A DNA stretch of 64,000 nucleotides from Streptomyces drozdowiczii (GCF_026167665.1 NZ_CP098740.1:4340001-4404000); one strand, 5' to 3'. Positions 38,821-50,780 are shown, numbered from the stretch's first letter. Notes: a model not told the origin generated them from the letters alone. A program made the numbers and translations.

Positions 38821-39594
38821 GTGTCCAGAAAACGCCTCGCCCTCGCCGCCCTCCCCGTAGTCGCCCTCCTCGGCACAGCCGCCTTCGCGCCGCTGCCGTT
38901 CACGCTGGCGCAGCCCGGGACGACCGCGGACGTGCTCGGGGAGGACCACGGCACCCCCGTGATCAGCATCGAGGGCACGCCCACCCGTACCACCAAGGGC
39001 GAGCTGCGGATGACGACGATCGTGGCGACGGGCCCGAAGGCGGACGTCGGCATCAAGGACGTCGTGGACAGCTGGTTCCGTACGGACCGGGCCGTGCTGC
39101 CCCGTGACTCCGTCTACCCGACCGGCGGCTCCGAGAAGGAGATCGAGAAGCACAACCTGGACGACATGGCGGAGTCCCAGGACGCCGCCGTCGACGCCGC
39201 GCTGAACTACCTGGACCGCAAGCCCGGCTCGGTCGACGTCACCCTGCATCTGGCGGACGTCGGCGGCCCCAGCGCCGGGCTGTTCTTCGCGCTCGGCATC
39301 GTGGACAAGCTGGACGGCGACGGCTCGGGCGGCGACCTCACCGGCGGCCGCACCGTCGCGGGCACCGGCACGATCGCGGCGGACGGCGAGGTCGGCGCGG
39401 TCGGCGGGGTCTCGCTCAAGACGCAGGCGGCCCGGCGGGACGGGGCGACCGTCTTCCTCGTACCGAAGGCGGAGTGCTCGGAGGCGAAGTCCGAGCTGCC
39501 GAAGGGCCTGCGGCTGATCCCGGTCACGACGCTGAAGGACGCGGTGAACTCGCTGCGGGCCCTGGACCACGGCGGCAAAATCCCCAGCTGCTGA
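38821..39594 (+). CDS. Exported Lon-like (S16) serine protease without ATPase domain
   Basis: A 257-residue protein. An N-terminal signal/anchor (LALAALPVVALLGTAAFAP) is followed by a PDZ-like region and a C-terminal Lon proteolytic domain with the Ser/Lys dyad: GGPSAGLFFALGI (Ser) and GVSLKTQAARRDGA (Lys). It lacks the AAA module of Lon, so it must act without ATP outside the membrane, as in actinobacterial YlbL-type proteases. GTG 38821 lies 6 bases after TTAGAT (38809-38814), suggesting a leaderless transcript. Confidence 0.88.
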   Translation: MSRKRLALAALPVVALLGTAAFAPLPFTLAQPGTTADVLGEDHGTPVISIEGTPTRTTKGELRMTTIVATGPKADVGIKDVVDSWFRTDRAVLPRDSVYPTGGSEKEIEKHNLDDMAESQDAAVDAALNYLDRKPGSVDVTLHLADVGGPSAGLFFALGIVDKLDGDGSGGDLTGGRTVAGTGTIAADGEVGAVGGVSLKTQAARRDGATVFLVPKAECSEAKSELPKGLRLIPVTTLKDAVNSLRALDHGGKIPSC

Positions 39595-39607
39595 CCGGCC
39601 GGGACCG

Positions 39608-40585
39608 TCAGCCCTCCTTGATGAACCCCTCCTCGATCAGCCAGTCCTTCGCCACCTCGTGCGGGTCCTGCCCGTCCACGTCCACCCGGGCGTTCAGGTC
39701 CTGGGCGACCTCCGTGTTCAGCCGCTTGCTGAGCGGGTCCAGCAGGCCCGCGATCTCCGGGTACTTCTCCAGCGTCGGCGTGTGCACCACGGGCGCCGCG
39801 TTGTAGTTGGGGAAGAAGTGCTTGTTGTCCTCCAGCACCTCCAGGTTCATCGCCTTGATGCGGCCGTCCGTGGTGAAGACCTCGCCGAGCAGGCAGGAGT
39901 CGGACTTGGAGACCTGGGTGTAGATGATGCCCGCGTCCATCTTCTTGATGTTGGACGCCGGCAGGGACATCCCGTACGCCTTCTCCATGCCGGGCAGCCC
40001 GTCGTCGCGCGAGGCGAACTCGTTCTCGACGCACACCGTCACCGCCGACGGGTTCCTCTTCGCCAGGGCCGCCACGTCGGAGAGCGTCTTCAGGTGGTAC
40101 CTGGCGTTGTTCTTGCGGCTGATGGCCAGCGCGTACGTGTTGTTGAGGGTGGACGGCCTCAGCCAGGTCACCCCGTTCTTCAGGTCCGCGTCGCGCACCG
40201 CCCGCCACTGCTCCATCGGGTCGGTGATCGGCTTCGCGTGCCCGAGGTACGTGATCCAGCCGGTGCCCGTGTACTCGTACTCGGCGTCCGCGTCGCCCTG
40301 GATGACCGCCTCGCGGGCGCTGATCGAGCTGGGCAGGTTCGTCCGGTCCAGGACCTCCGCCCCGGCCGCCTTGAAGATCAGCCCGATCATCTGGCCCAGG
40401 ATGATGTTCTCGCTGAAGTTCTTCGAGGTGACGGTCAGCGACGCGCCGTCCAGCGGCTGCCCCTGCCCGACCGACCCGGGCACCACGTCGTCCACCATCG
40501 GGGACCCGCTCTTCAGCCCGCACCCGGCCAGCACCAGGGACAGCGCGGCGCCCGCCGCGAGGGCCCCACGCATCCGCGTCCTCAT
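39608..40585 (-). CDS. Glycine betaine/choline-type ABC transporter substrate-binding lipoprotein
   Basis: A 325-residue OpuCC/ProX-like protein with a lipobox (SLVLAGC) and the ligand fold (VTSKNFSENIILGQMIG, AEYEYTGTGW, NNTYALAI). It is last in a four-gene minus-strand operon (permease, ATPase, permease, binding protein). Its ATG overlaps the upstream permease stop (40582-40585). It binds a quaternary amine outside the membrane; osmoprotection is the usual role, with exact ligand unknown. Confidence 0.92.
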   Translation of the reverse strand: MRTRMRGALAAGAALSLVLAGCGLKSGSPMVDDVVPGSVGQGQPLDGASLTVTSKNFSENIILGQMIGLIFKAAGAEVLDRTNLPSSISAREAVIQGDADAEYEYTGTGWITYLGHAKPITDPMEQWRAVRDADLKNGVTWLRPSTLNNTYALAISRKNNARYHLKTLSDVAALAKRNPSAVTVCVENEFASRDDGLPGMEKAYGMSLPASNIKKMDAGIIYTQVSKSDSCLLGEVFTTDGRIKAMNLEVLEDNKHFFPNYNAAPVVHTPTLEKYPEIAGLLDPLSKRLNTEVAQDLNARVDVDGQDPHEVAKDWLIEEGFIKEG

Positions 40586-41436
40586 CGCCCCACCTCCAGG
40601 CCGCGCGGGGTCAGCGCCACCTCGGCCAGCGAGGCCAGCCAGTCCACCAGGAGCGCGAGCACCACCGTCAGCACCGAGCCCAGCACCAGGACCGGCATGC
40701 GCTGGGTCTGGATGCCCGAGGTGATCAGGTCACCGAGCCCGCCGCCGCCCCCGAAGGTCGCCAGGGTCGCCGTGCCCACGTTCAGCACGAGCGCGGTCCG
40801 GACCCCGGCCAGGATCAGCGGCACGGCGAGCGGCAGTTCGACCTTGGTCAGGGTGCCGATGGCCGACATCCCGATGCCGCGCGCGGCCTCCACCATGTTC
40901 GGCTCGATCGCCTTGAGACCGGCGACCGTGTTGGAGAGCACCGGCAGCACCGCGTAGATCACCATGCCGGTGATCGCGGTCGAAGGACCGATGCCGAGCC
41001 AGATCACCAGCAGCGCCAGCAGACCGATCGCCGGGGTCGCCTGCCCGATGTTGGCGATCGCCGTCACCACGGGGGCCGCCCTGGTCAGGCCCCGCCGGGT
41101 CAGCGCGATGCCCAGCGGAATGGCGATGATCAGCACCCAGAAGGTGGAGATCGCGGTCAGCTTCACATGCTGCCACCAGCGCACCTCGACCGTGTCACCG
41201 GCGATCGAGTTCTCCGCGATCGAGTCCAGGTGGACGTTCTCGATCCAGACGTACGTGAGGACCAGCACGACCGCGAGGACCGCCGGGAGCACCACCAGCT
41301 TCCGCCAGGTGATCCGGCGCGCCGGCTTCTTCGCCTGCGGGGCGGGCCGCTGCTCCTCCTCCGCCTCCTCGTCGCGGAAGGCGTGCCCCTTCACCTCGTG
41401 CTCGCCCGGCGGCCGTGCGGGGGAGTCGGGGGTCAT
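40582..41436 (-). CDS. Glycine betaine/choline-type ABC transporter permease
   Basis: A 284-residue OpuCB/ProW-type permease. A 60-residue charged cytoplasmic N-terminus precedes six helices, and the coupling loop is KAIEPNMVEAARGIGMS. ATG 41436 overlaps the ATPase stop (ATGA), and its own stop overlaps the binding-protein start, so translation is coupled on both sides. Confidence 0.92.
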   Translation of the reverse strand: MTPDSPARPPGEHEVKGHAFRDEEAEEEQRPAPQAKKPARRITWRKLVVLPAVLAVVLVLTYVWIENVHLDSIAENSIAGDTVEVRWWQHVKLTAISTFWVLIIAIPLGIALTRRGLTRAAPVVTAIANIGQATPAIGLLALLVIWLGIGPSTAITGMVIYAVLPVLSNTVAGLKAIEPNMVEAARGIGMSAIGTLTKVELPLAVPLILAGVRTALVLNVGTATLATFGGGGGLGDLITSGIQTQRMPVLVLGSVLTVVLALLVDWLASLAEVALTPRGLEVGR

Positions 41437-42689
41437 GCGCCCGCACCGCCCTCCAGCTCCTCGGCGGTCTGGTGGACCCGCAGCTCCTCCAGGTCGTGCT
41501 GGTGCTCGATGGCGGCCAGCCGGTCCGCCTCCAGGAGTTCGTGCACCGAGTTCATCAGGGTGTGCATGTCCACGACCCCGGTGAACTCGCCGCGCCGCCC
41601 GGTCACCGCGACCCGCCCGCCGCTGTCGGTGAGCACCGCCTCCAGCGCGTCGTGCAGGGTCGCGTCCCGGGTCACCGTGTCGTGGATCAGCTGCCCGGCG
41701 CGGGCCAGGGAGCCCCGGGCCCGCATCAGGTCGCCGCGCCGCAGCCACTTGTAGGGGCGGCCCCGGCGGTCCAGCATCAGCAACTCGTTGTGCGAGCCGC
41801 TGCGCAGCTTGTTGAAGATCGACTGGAGCGGGTCGTCCACGGTCACGGTCGGGAAGTCGGCGATCTCCACCTCGCGCACCCGGGTCAGGTTGAGCCGCTT
41901 CAGGGCCGCGCCCGCGCCGACGAACCCGGAGACGAAGTCGTCGGTCGGGTTGGTGAGGATGGCCTCCGGGGTGTCGAACTGCGCGATGTGCGAGCGCTCG
42001 CGCAGCACGGCGATCCGGTCGCCCAGCTTGATCGCCTCGTCGAAGTCGTGGGTGACGAAGACGATCGTCTTGTGCAGCTCGTGCTGGAGCCGGATCAGCT
42101 CGTCCTGGAGGTGGTCGCGGGTGATCGGGTCGACCGCGCCGAACGGCTCGTCCATCAGCAGCACCGGCGGGTCGGCGGCCAGCGCCCGGGCCACGCCCAC
42201 GCGTTGCTGCTGCCCGCCGGAGAGGGCTCGCGGATAGCGGCCGTGGAACTCGCGCGGGTCGAGCCCGACCAGGTCGAGCATCTCCTCCACCCGGTCCTTC
42301 ACCCGGGACTTGGACCAGCCCACCATCTTCGGGACCAGCGCGATGTTCTCGGCGACCGTCATGTGCGGGAAGAGCCCGGAGGACTGGATCGCGTACCCGA
42401 TCTTGCGGCGCAGCTTCACCGGGTCGATGTCGGTGACGTCCTCGTCGTCGATCCGGATCCGGCCCGAGGTGGGCTCGATCAGCCGGTTGATCATCTTCAG
42501 CGTGGTGGACTTCCCGCAGCCGGACGGGCCCACGAAGATCACGGTCTCGCCGGCCTTGATCTCCATGGAGACGTTCTCCACGGCGGGGTTCGGGTTGCCC
42601 GGGTAGCGCTTGGACAGGTTCTCCAGCTGGATGGCGGCGCCGGAGGTGGCCTTCGGCTCCGGCACGGTCTCGGTCGCGGTCTCAGACAC
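41433..42689 (-). CDS. Glycine betaine/choline-type ABC transporter ATPase with CBS domains
   Basis: A 418-residue ATPase of the OpuCA/ProV type: Walker A VGPSGCGKSTTLKM, signature ALSGGQQQRVGVARAL, Walker B LLMDEPFGAVD. The C-terminal 150 residues hold a CBS pair (FPTVTVDDPLQSIFNKL, GRVAVTGRRGEFTGVVDMH), which in this family gates transport by ionic strength or nucleotide. GTG 42689 follows GAGGGGG and overlaps the upstream permease end by 8 bases. Confidence 0.94.
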   Translation of the reverse strand: MSETATETVPEPKATSGAAIQLENLSKRYPGNPNPAVENVSMEIKAGETVIFVGPSGCGKSTTLKMINRLIEPTSGRIRIDDEDVTDIDPVKLRRKIGYAIQSSGLFPHMTVAENIALVPKMVGWSKSRVKDRVEEMLDLVGLDPREFHGRYPRALSGGQQQRVGVARALAADPPVLLMDEPFGAVDPITRDHLQDELIRLQHELHKTIVFVTHDFDEAIKLGDRIAVLRERSHIAQFDTPEAILTNPTDDFVSGFVGAGAALKRLNLTRVREVEIADFPTVTVDDPLQSIFNKLRSGSHNELLMLDRRGRPYKWLRRGDLMRARGSLARAGQLIHDTVTRDATLHDALEAVLTDSGGRVAVTGRRGEFTGVVDMHTLMNSVHELLEADRLAAIEHQHDLEELRVHQTAEELEGGAGA

Positions 42690-43329
42690 GGATCCCCCTC
42701 GGGATGGTGAGCCGGCCCAGCAGGACGTACGCGGCATCGAAGAGCAGGGCGAGGACGACGATGCCGAGCGTGCCGGCGAGCACCTGGTTGATCGCGTTGG
42801 CGCTGCCCAGCGAGGCGATGCCCCGGAAGATCTCGTTGCCGAGGCCGGGCCCGGAGGCGTACGCGGCGATGGCGGCGATCCCCATCAGCATCTGCGTGGA
42901 GACCCGGATGCCGGTCAGGATCGGCGGCCAGGCCAGCGGCAGCTCCACCTTGAACAGCCGCGCGGTCCGCGACATCCCGATGCCCTTCGCCGCGTCCACC
43001 AGGGCCGGGTCGACGCCGCGCAGGCCCACGATCGCGTTGCGGACGACGGGGAGCAGCCCGTACAGCGTCAGCGTGATCACCGTCGGGGCGACGCCGAGGC
43101 CGACCAGCGGGATCAGCAGACCGATGGCGGCCAGGGACGGGATGGTGAGGACGGTCGCCGTCGAGGTGATCGCCACCGAGGAGCCCCAGCCGCTGCGATA
43201 GCTGACGACCCCGATCAGGACGCCGAGCACGGTGGCGATGACCATGCACTGGAAGACCGCGCTGACGTGCTGGAAGGCGTCGGTGAGCAACTGCTGATGA
43301 CGGTTGGCCACGTACTCCCAGAAGCTCAC
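42682..43329 (-). CDS. Glycine betaine/choline-type ABC transporter permease (first gene of operon)
   Basis: A 215-residue OpuCD-type permease with six helices (MSFWEYVANRHQQLLTDAFQ start) and the coupling loop RGVDPALVDAAKGIGMS. GAGGAGGAC lies before GTG 43329. It begins 14 bases after the lrp-type gene on the same strand, so the regulator and transporter may share a transcript. Confidence 0.93.
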   Translation of the reverse strand: MSFWEYVANRHQQLLTDAFQHVSAVFQCMVIATVLGVLIGVVSYRSGWGSSVAITSTATVLTIPSLAAIGLLIPLVGLGVAPTVITLTLYGLLPVVRNAIVGLRGVDPALVDAAKGIGMSRTARLFKVELPLAWPPILTGIRVSTQMLMGIAAIAAYASGPGLGNEIFRGIASLGSANAINQVLAGTLGIVVLALLFDAAYVLLGRLTIPRGIRV

Positions 43330-43343
43330 CCGTCCTCCTCGGC

Positions 43344-43817
43344 TCAGTCGGTGTCGCGCGCCGCCTGTTCGACGAGCGGGATGACGCGCAGCGGTACGGG
43401 GTTCTCCATGACGATGGCCGTGGAGGCCCGGACGATGCCATCAAAACCGACAACCCGGTCGATCACCCGCTGGAGATCCGCGTTGGACCGGGCCACGAGC
43501 CGGCACAGCATGTCCCCGTGCCCGGTGGTGGTGTGCAGCTCCAGGACCTCCGGTACGCCGCTCAAGTGCGCCCGTACGTCGGCGCCTTGGCCCTGTTTGA
43601 TCTCCAGCGTCGCGAACGCGGTGACCGGGTAGCCGAGGGCCGCCGGATCGACGTCCGGGCCGAGACCGCGGATGACGCCATTCGATTGAAGGCGGTCAAG
43701 ACGCGCCTGCACCGTCCCGCGTGCCACGCCCAGCCTGCGCGACGCCTCCAGGACCCCGATCCTGGGTTCACGCGCCAGCAGCACGATGAGCCGCCCGTCC
43801 AGTCGGTCGATCGCCAT
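43344..43817 (-). CDS. Lrp/AsnC-family regulator, likely controlling hpd
   Basis: A 157-residue Lrp protein with an N-terminal helix-turn-helix (RIGVLEASRRLGVARGTVQA) and a C-terminal RAM ligand domain (HTTTGHGDMLCRLVARSN). It is transcribed away from hpd across a 129-base gap with repeated sites. In this arrangement an amino acid such as tyrosine or phenylalanine would be a plausible effector, by inference. ATG 43817 starts MAIDRLDG. Confidence 0.9.
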   Translation of the reverse strand: MAIDRLDGRLIVLLAREPRIGVLEASRRLGVARGTVQARLDRLQSNGVIRGLGPDVDPAALGYPVTAFATLEIKQGQGADVRAHLSGVPEVLELHTTTGHGDMLCRLVARSNADLQRVIDRVVGFDGIVRASTAIVMENPVPLRVIPLVEQAARDTD

Positions 43818-43847
43818 GCCCGGCCTCCGTCGGTGTGATGGGCACCA

Positions 43848-43887
43848 TGTACAGATAGTCCGGCCATCATGGCCAACCGCTGTACAG
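43848..43887. promoter_or_regulatory. Repeated palindromic sites in the lrp-hpd divergent promoter region
   Basis: TGTACAG occurs at 43848-43854 and 43881-43887, 33 bases (three helical turns) apart, and each contains the palindrome TGTACA. Between them lies the perfect palindrome GGCCATCATGGCC (43862-43874). The phase suits an oligomeric Lrp-type protein wrapping DNA. A role in hpd control is inferred. Confidence 0.55.
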
Positions 43888-43892
43888 GTTGA

Positions 43893-45092
<1,200 letters not shown>

Positions 45093-45108
45093 CGCCCCGG
45101 GCGTGACC

Positions 45109-45138
45109 GAGGGGCGGGCCGCTCACGGCCCGCCCCTC
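45109..45138. terminator. Bidirectional terminator between hpd and the TPR gene
   Basis: A perfect 13-bp stem (45109-45121 with 45126-45138) with a CTCA loop lies between the convergent stops at 45092 and 45149. Confidence 0.85.
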
Positions 45139-45148
45139 CCTCTGTACG

Positions 45149-46825
<1,677 letters not shown>

Positions 46826-46922
46826 GCCGCTCACTGTGCGTCAGTATGAAGATCACACCGAGCCTTGGGATCGCCACCGCAGACGGGTTCACACCAATGG
46901 GCCCGGGTGTCACGCTTGGATC

Positions 46923-48290
46923 ATGGACGATCTCCTCGAACAGCTGCGGGCGGGTCTTCCCGCCGAGGCCGTGCTCACCGATCCGGACGTCACCGCCTCC
47001 TACGCCCACGACATGGCGAGCTTCTGCGAGGCCGGCGCCCCCGCCGTCGTCGTGCTCCCGCGCACCGTGGAACAGGTCCAGCACGTCATGCGCACCGCCA
47101 CCGCGCTGCGCGTCCCGGTCGTCCCGCAGGGTGCCCGCACGGGCCTGTCCGGCGCCGCCAACGCCACGGACGGCTGCATCGTGCTCTCCCTGGTGAAGAT
47201 GGACCGCATCCTGGAGATCAGCCCCGTCGACCGGGTCGCCGTCGTCGAGCCCGGCGTGGTCAACGCCGTGCTGTCCCGCGCGGTGGACGAGCACGGCCTG
47301 TACTACCCGCCGGACCCGTCCAGCTGGGAGATGTGCACCATCGGCGGCAACATCGGCACCGCGTCCGGCGGCCTGTGCTGCGTGAAGTACGGGGTCACCG
47401 CCGAATACGTCCTCGGTCTCGACGTCGTCCTCGCGGACGGGCGCCTTCTCACCACCGGCCGCCGCACCGCCAAGGGCGTCGCCGGATACGACCTCACCCG
47501 CCTCTTCACCGGCTCCGAGGGCAGCCTCGGCATCGTCGTGAAGGCCGTCCTCGCGCTGAAGCCCCGGCCGCCCCGGCAGCTCGTCCTGGCCGCCGAGTTC
47601 GCCGACGCGGCGAGCGCCTGCGACGCCGTCTGCCGGATCATGGAGAGCGGCCACACCCCGTCACTCCTCGAACTGATGGACCGTACGACCGTCCAGGCGG
47701 TCAACCGGATGGCGAACATGGGCCTGCCCGAGACCACCGAGGCCCTGCTGCTCGCCGCCTTCGACACCCCGGACCCTGCCGCCGACCTCGCCGCCGTCGG
47801 CGCCCTGTGCACCGCCGCCGGTGCCACGGACGTCGTCCCGGCGGAGGACGCGGCCGAGTCCGAGATGCTCCTCCAGGCCCGGCGGATGTCGCTGACCGCG
47901 CTGGAGACCGTCAAGCCGGCGACGATGATCGACGACGTGTGCGTACCGCGTTCGAAGCTCGGCGCGATGCTCGCGGGCACGGCGGAGATCGCCGGGAAGT
48001 ACGACCTCACCATCGGGGTCTGCGCCCACGCGGGCGACGGCAACACCCACCCCGTCGTCTGCTTCGACCCGGCCGACGCCGACGAGTCCCGGCGGGCCCG
48101 GGAGTCCTTCGACGCGATCATGGAGCTCGGCCTGGCGCTCGGCGGCACGATCACCGGCGAGCACGGGGTGGGCGTCCTGAAGAAGGAGTGGCTGGCCCGC
48201 GAACTCGGCGAGACCGGCGTGGAGCTGCACCGGGGCATCAAGCAGGCGTTCGACCCGCTGGGCCTGCTCAACCCGGGCAAGGTGTTCTGA
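46923..48290 (+). CDS. FAD-linked oxidase, GlcD/lactate dehydrogenase type
   Basis: A 455-residue flavoenzyme. The FAD-binding PCMH domain shows VVPQGARTGLSGAANA, PPDPSSWEMCTIGGNIGTAS and GSEGSLGI; the C-terminal catalytic cap ends in THPVVCFDPAD, GEHGVGVLKKEWL and DPLGLLNPGK. It oxidises a 2-hydroxy acid such as glycolate or D-lactate and probably passes electrons to the respiratory chain. No GlcE/GlcF partners are nearby, so it may act alone. ATG 46923 fits the conserved N-terminus MDDLLEQLRAGL. Confidence 0.92.
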   Translation: MDDLLEQLRAGLPAEAVLTDPDVTASYAHDMASFCEAGAPAVVVLPRTVEQVQHVMRTATALRVPVVPQGARTGLSGAANATDGCIVLSLVKMDRILEISPVDRVAVVEPGVVNAVLSRAVDEHGLYYPPDPSSWEMCTIGGNIGTASGGLCCVKYGVTAEYVLGLDVVLADGRLLTTGRRTAKGVAGYDLTRLFTGSEGSLGIVVKAVLALKPRPPRQLVLAAEFADAASACDAVCRIMESGHTPSLLELMDRTTVQAVNRMANMGLPETTEALLLAAFDTPDPAADLAAVGALCTAAGATDVVPAEDAAESEMLLQARRMSLTALETVKPATMIDDVCVPRSKLGAMLAGTAEIAGKYDLTIGVCAHAGDGNTHPVVCFDPADADESRRARESFDAIMELGLALGGTITGEHGVGVLKKEWLARELGETGVELHRGIKQAFDPLGLLNPGKVF

Positions 48291-48316
48291 CCGGCCCCGG
48301 AACAGGCCCGCGCTCC

Positions 48317-48793
48317 TCAACTCTCCCCGTCCTGCGACTCGTCCGACGGCCACGGGTCGCTCATCCACAGGTCGTCGGCCGGGAGCGGCGCGAGGAGTTC
48401 GGCCAGCCCCTCGTCGATGCCGAGCCGCCCGGTCTCCGTACCCGGCGGCACCACGCGCAGCGTCCGCTCCACCCACGTCGCGACGGCCGCGGACGGCACC
48501 TCCAGGAGGGCGTTGCCGTCCGGCGAGGTCAGCGCCACGCAGATGACGTGGTTCCCGTCCACCTTGGTGGGCCAGATCCGCACGTCCCCCTGCCCGCACG
48601 GCCGGAACACCCCCTCCACCAGCAGGTCCCGGGCGAACGTCCAGTACACCGGCGAGTCCGAGGTGATGTGGAAGGTGATGTGCACCGCGTACGGGTCCTC
48701 CGTGCGGTACGTCAGCCTGGCCGGTACGGGGATGCTGCGCTCGGGCGACAGGACCAGCTTGAGCTCCAGCTCGCGTTCCACGACGGTGTGCAT
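48317..48793 (-). CDS. ssgG: SsgA-like sporulation protein, probably SsgG
   Basis: A 158-residue SALP family protein with the family core LTYRTEDPYAVHITFHI, WTFARDLLVEG and GNALLEVPSAAVATWVERT. SALPs are restricted to sporulating actinomycetes and guide septum placement and wall assembly. The name SsgG rests on position next to the GlcD-type oxidase gene, as in S. coelicolor. GGAAGGAC upstream supports ATG 48793; the longer frame to 48865 has no ribosome site. Confidence 0.88.
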   Translation of the reverse strand: MHTVVERELELKLVLSPERSIPVPARLTYRTEDPYAVHITFHITSDSPVYWTFARDLLVEGVFRPCGQGDVRIWPTKVDGNHVICVALTSPDGNALLEVPSAAVATWVERTLRVVPPGTETGRLGIDEGLAELLAPLPADDLWMSDPWPSDESQDGES

Positions 48794-49015
48794 GACGGCG
48801 TCCTTCCGTTCTCCGGGGCCGGTCCCACGACCGGCCCGCACGGGTGAGAGCGCCTTGCACGCCATCCATTACGCGACTTCCCGAAAAAAGTTCGCCCGAC
48901 CGGAAACGCGTGACCGGAAAGTGGCCCAAACGTCAGGACCGGCCCGGGAGTACGTGCCCTTCTGGTAGATGTGGACCCCTGTATTGAGGCCGCGAAGAGA
49001 TACGGGACCACGGTG

Positions 49016-50038
49016 ATGAGCGCCCCAACCCCGGCACCCGGTGACGAGAGCCCTGGCGAGGGGTACTACCCCGACCCGTCCATCCCCGGTTACGTCCGCT
49101 ACTGGAACGGCGCCTCCTGGGTGCCCGGCACCAGCCGCCCGGCCCCCGCACAGGCGGAGCCTGCGGTGGTCGAGGAGACCGGGCCGGTGTTCCTGGACGA
49201 GGAGGGCCAGGAGGACGGCCGCCCCGAGCCCGCCATCGCCTGGCAGGCCGACGCCTCCCACCAGTCCGGCTTCGCCGGTGACCGGGACCGCGTGTCGTGG
49301 CCGGAGGCCCCGGACGCCCCGGCCCCCGAGGAGGCGAGGCCCCCCGCGCAGAGGGTTCCGTCCTCAAGCGCCGGACGGGCTGGGTTGCCCGAGCCTGCCC
49401 GGACGCAGCAGCCCGTTCAAGCCCGTCCGGCGCTTGAGGACGGAACCGGTACGCCGGACCCGGCTGAAGGCACGTTGACCCTGCGCACGCGCCCCGCGCC
49501 GGTCACCCCCTGGACGCCCCCCGCCAATGACCCCTTCGGGGATCTCGCGCGGACCCAGGGCCGCCCCGCCCCGCTCGGCAAGCGGTTCCTCGCCCGGCTC
49601 ATCGACACCGTCGTGCTCGGTGCGCTCACCGCCGCGGCCGCCGTGCCGCTCGCCGGCCGCGCCGTGGACCACATCGACGGGAAGATCGACGCGGCCAGGC
49701 AGACCGGCGAGACGGTCACCGTCTGGCTGCTGGACTCCACCACGGCCGCGCTGGGCGGCGCGCTGCTGGGCGTGTTCCTGCTGCTGGGCGTCCTGCTCGA
49801 CGCGGTGCCGACCGCCAAGTGGGGCCGTACGCTCGGCAAGAAGCTGTGCGGCATCGACGTACGGGACATCGAGTCCCACGAGACCCCCGGCTTCGGCGCC
49901 GCCCTGCGCCGGTGGTTGGTGTACGGCGTGCCGGGCCTCCTGGTCGTCGGGATCGCCGGCGTGCTGTGGTGCCTGGTGGACCGGCCCTGGCGCCAGTGCT
50001 GGCACGACAAGGCGGCCCGGACCTTCGTCGCGGGCTGA
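49016..50038 (+). CDS. RDD-family membrane protein with DUF2510-like N-terminus and an inserted palindromic element
   Basis: A 340-residue protein. The N-terminal motif YYPDPSIPGYVRYWNGASW is DUF2510-like. A 130-residue acidic/Pro linker leads to a C-terminal RDD domain with helices (FLARLIDTVVLGALTAAAAV, GGALLGVFLLLGVLLDAV) and the signature GRTLGKKLCGIDVRD. RDD proteins are poorly understood and some move Na+. In the linker a 94-bp palindromic repeat is translated in frame (49354-49447). ATG 49016 follows GTG 49013; either could start. A second RDD gene follows. Confidence 0.87.
   Translation: MSAPTPAPGDESPGEGYYPDPSIPGYVRYWNGASWVPGTSRPAPAQAEPAVVEETGPVFLDEEGQEDGRPEPAIAWQADASHQSGFAGDRDRVSWPEAPDAPAPEEARPPAQRVPSSSAGRAGLPEPARTQQPVQARPALEDGTGTPDPAEGTLTLRTRPAPVTPWTPPANDPFGDLARTQGRPAPLGKRFLARLIDTVVLGALTAAAAVPLAGRAVDHIDGKIDAARQTGETVTVWLLDSTTAALGGALLGVFLLLGVLLDAVPTAKWGRTLGKKLCGIDVRDIESHETPGFGAALRRWLVYGVPGLLVVGIAGVLWCLVDRPWRQCWHDKAARTFVAG
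49354..49447. repeat. Perfect 28-bp inverted repeat inside an RDD coding sequence
   Basis: Arms 49354-49381 and 49420-49447 are exact reverse complements around a 38-base loop. The arm core, GTCCTCAAGCGCCGGACGGG and its complement, resembles a palindrome I recall as common between Streptomyces genes. Here it lies in a translated linker (PSSSAGRAG ... RPALEDG) and keeps the frame. Confidence 0.88.
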
Positions 50039-50114
50039 CACCATCCGCCGAACGGCGTCCCCCGAACGCACCTGAGCCGTTGCGGGGCCCCGGGCCCCGC
50101 GATGCACTGCCCCC

Positions 50115-50780
50115 ATGAGCAACGATCAGCCGCCGCCCGGTCAGCCGCCCGAGGACGACCCGTTCAGGAAGCAGCCGCCCGGGGACCAGCCGCCGCCGTC
50201 GTCCGGCTCGCCCTACGGCAGCGCACCGCCGCCGCCACCGCCGTACGACCCGGGACCCTACGGGGGAGGCGGTCCGTACGGCGGTGCGGACCCGCTGGCG
50301 GGGATGCCGCCGCTCGCCGAGCCCGGCAAGCGCATCCTGGCCCGGCTGATCGACTTCCTGATCATCTCGATCCCGCTGTACCTGATCTCGCTGCCCTGGG
50401 GCGGCGCGGTCGAGGTGTCGGACAGCAACGGCAACGACGACGTCAGCGACGTCTTCGCCCAGACCTACAGCGGCCATCAGCTGCTCTGGTCGCTGATCGG
50501 GCTCGTCTGCTACGTCGCGTACGACACGTACTTCACGCACAAGGACGGCCGCACGCTCGGCAAGCGGCTGCTGAAGATGCGGGTCGCGATGCTCAACGAC
50601 GGCAGGGTGCCGGACACCGGCGCCGCCTTCCTGCGGGCCGTGGTGCTGTGGCTGCCGGCGCTGCTGTGCTGCCCCTGCCTGTGGTGGCTGATCAACATCG
50701 TGCTGATGTTCACGGACAAGCCCTACCGCCAGGGGCTCCAGGACAAGGCGGCCAAGACGGTGGTGGTCACCGTCAACTGA
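50115..50780 (+). CDS. RDD-family membrane protein
   Basis: A 221-residue protein: a Pro/Gly/Tyr-rich cytoplasmic N-terminus (residues 1-70) and an RDD domain with GKRILARLIDFLIISIPLYL and GRTLGKRLLKMRVAMLNDG. Helices lie at about 75-95, 115-135 and 180-205. It is a paralogue of the upstream RDD gene, 77 bases away. Its 3' end overlaps the convergent gene by 8 bases. Function unknown. Confidence 0.87.
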   Translation: MSNDQPPPGQPPEDDPFRKQPPGDQPPPSSGSPYGSAPPPPPPYDPGPYGGGGPYGGADPLAGMPPLAEPGKRILARLIDFLIISIPLYLISLPWGGAVEVSDSNGNDDVSDVFAQTYSGHQLLWSLIGLVCYVAYDTYFTHKDGRTLGKRLLKMRVAMLNDGRVPDTGAAFLRAVVLWLPALLCCPCLWWLINIVLMFTDKPYRQGLQDKAAKTVVVTVN

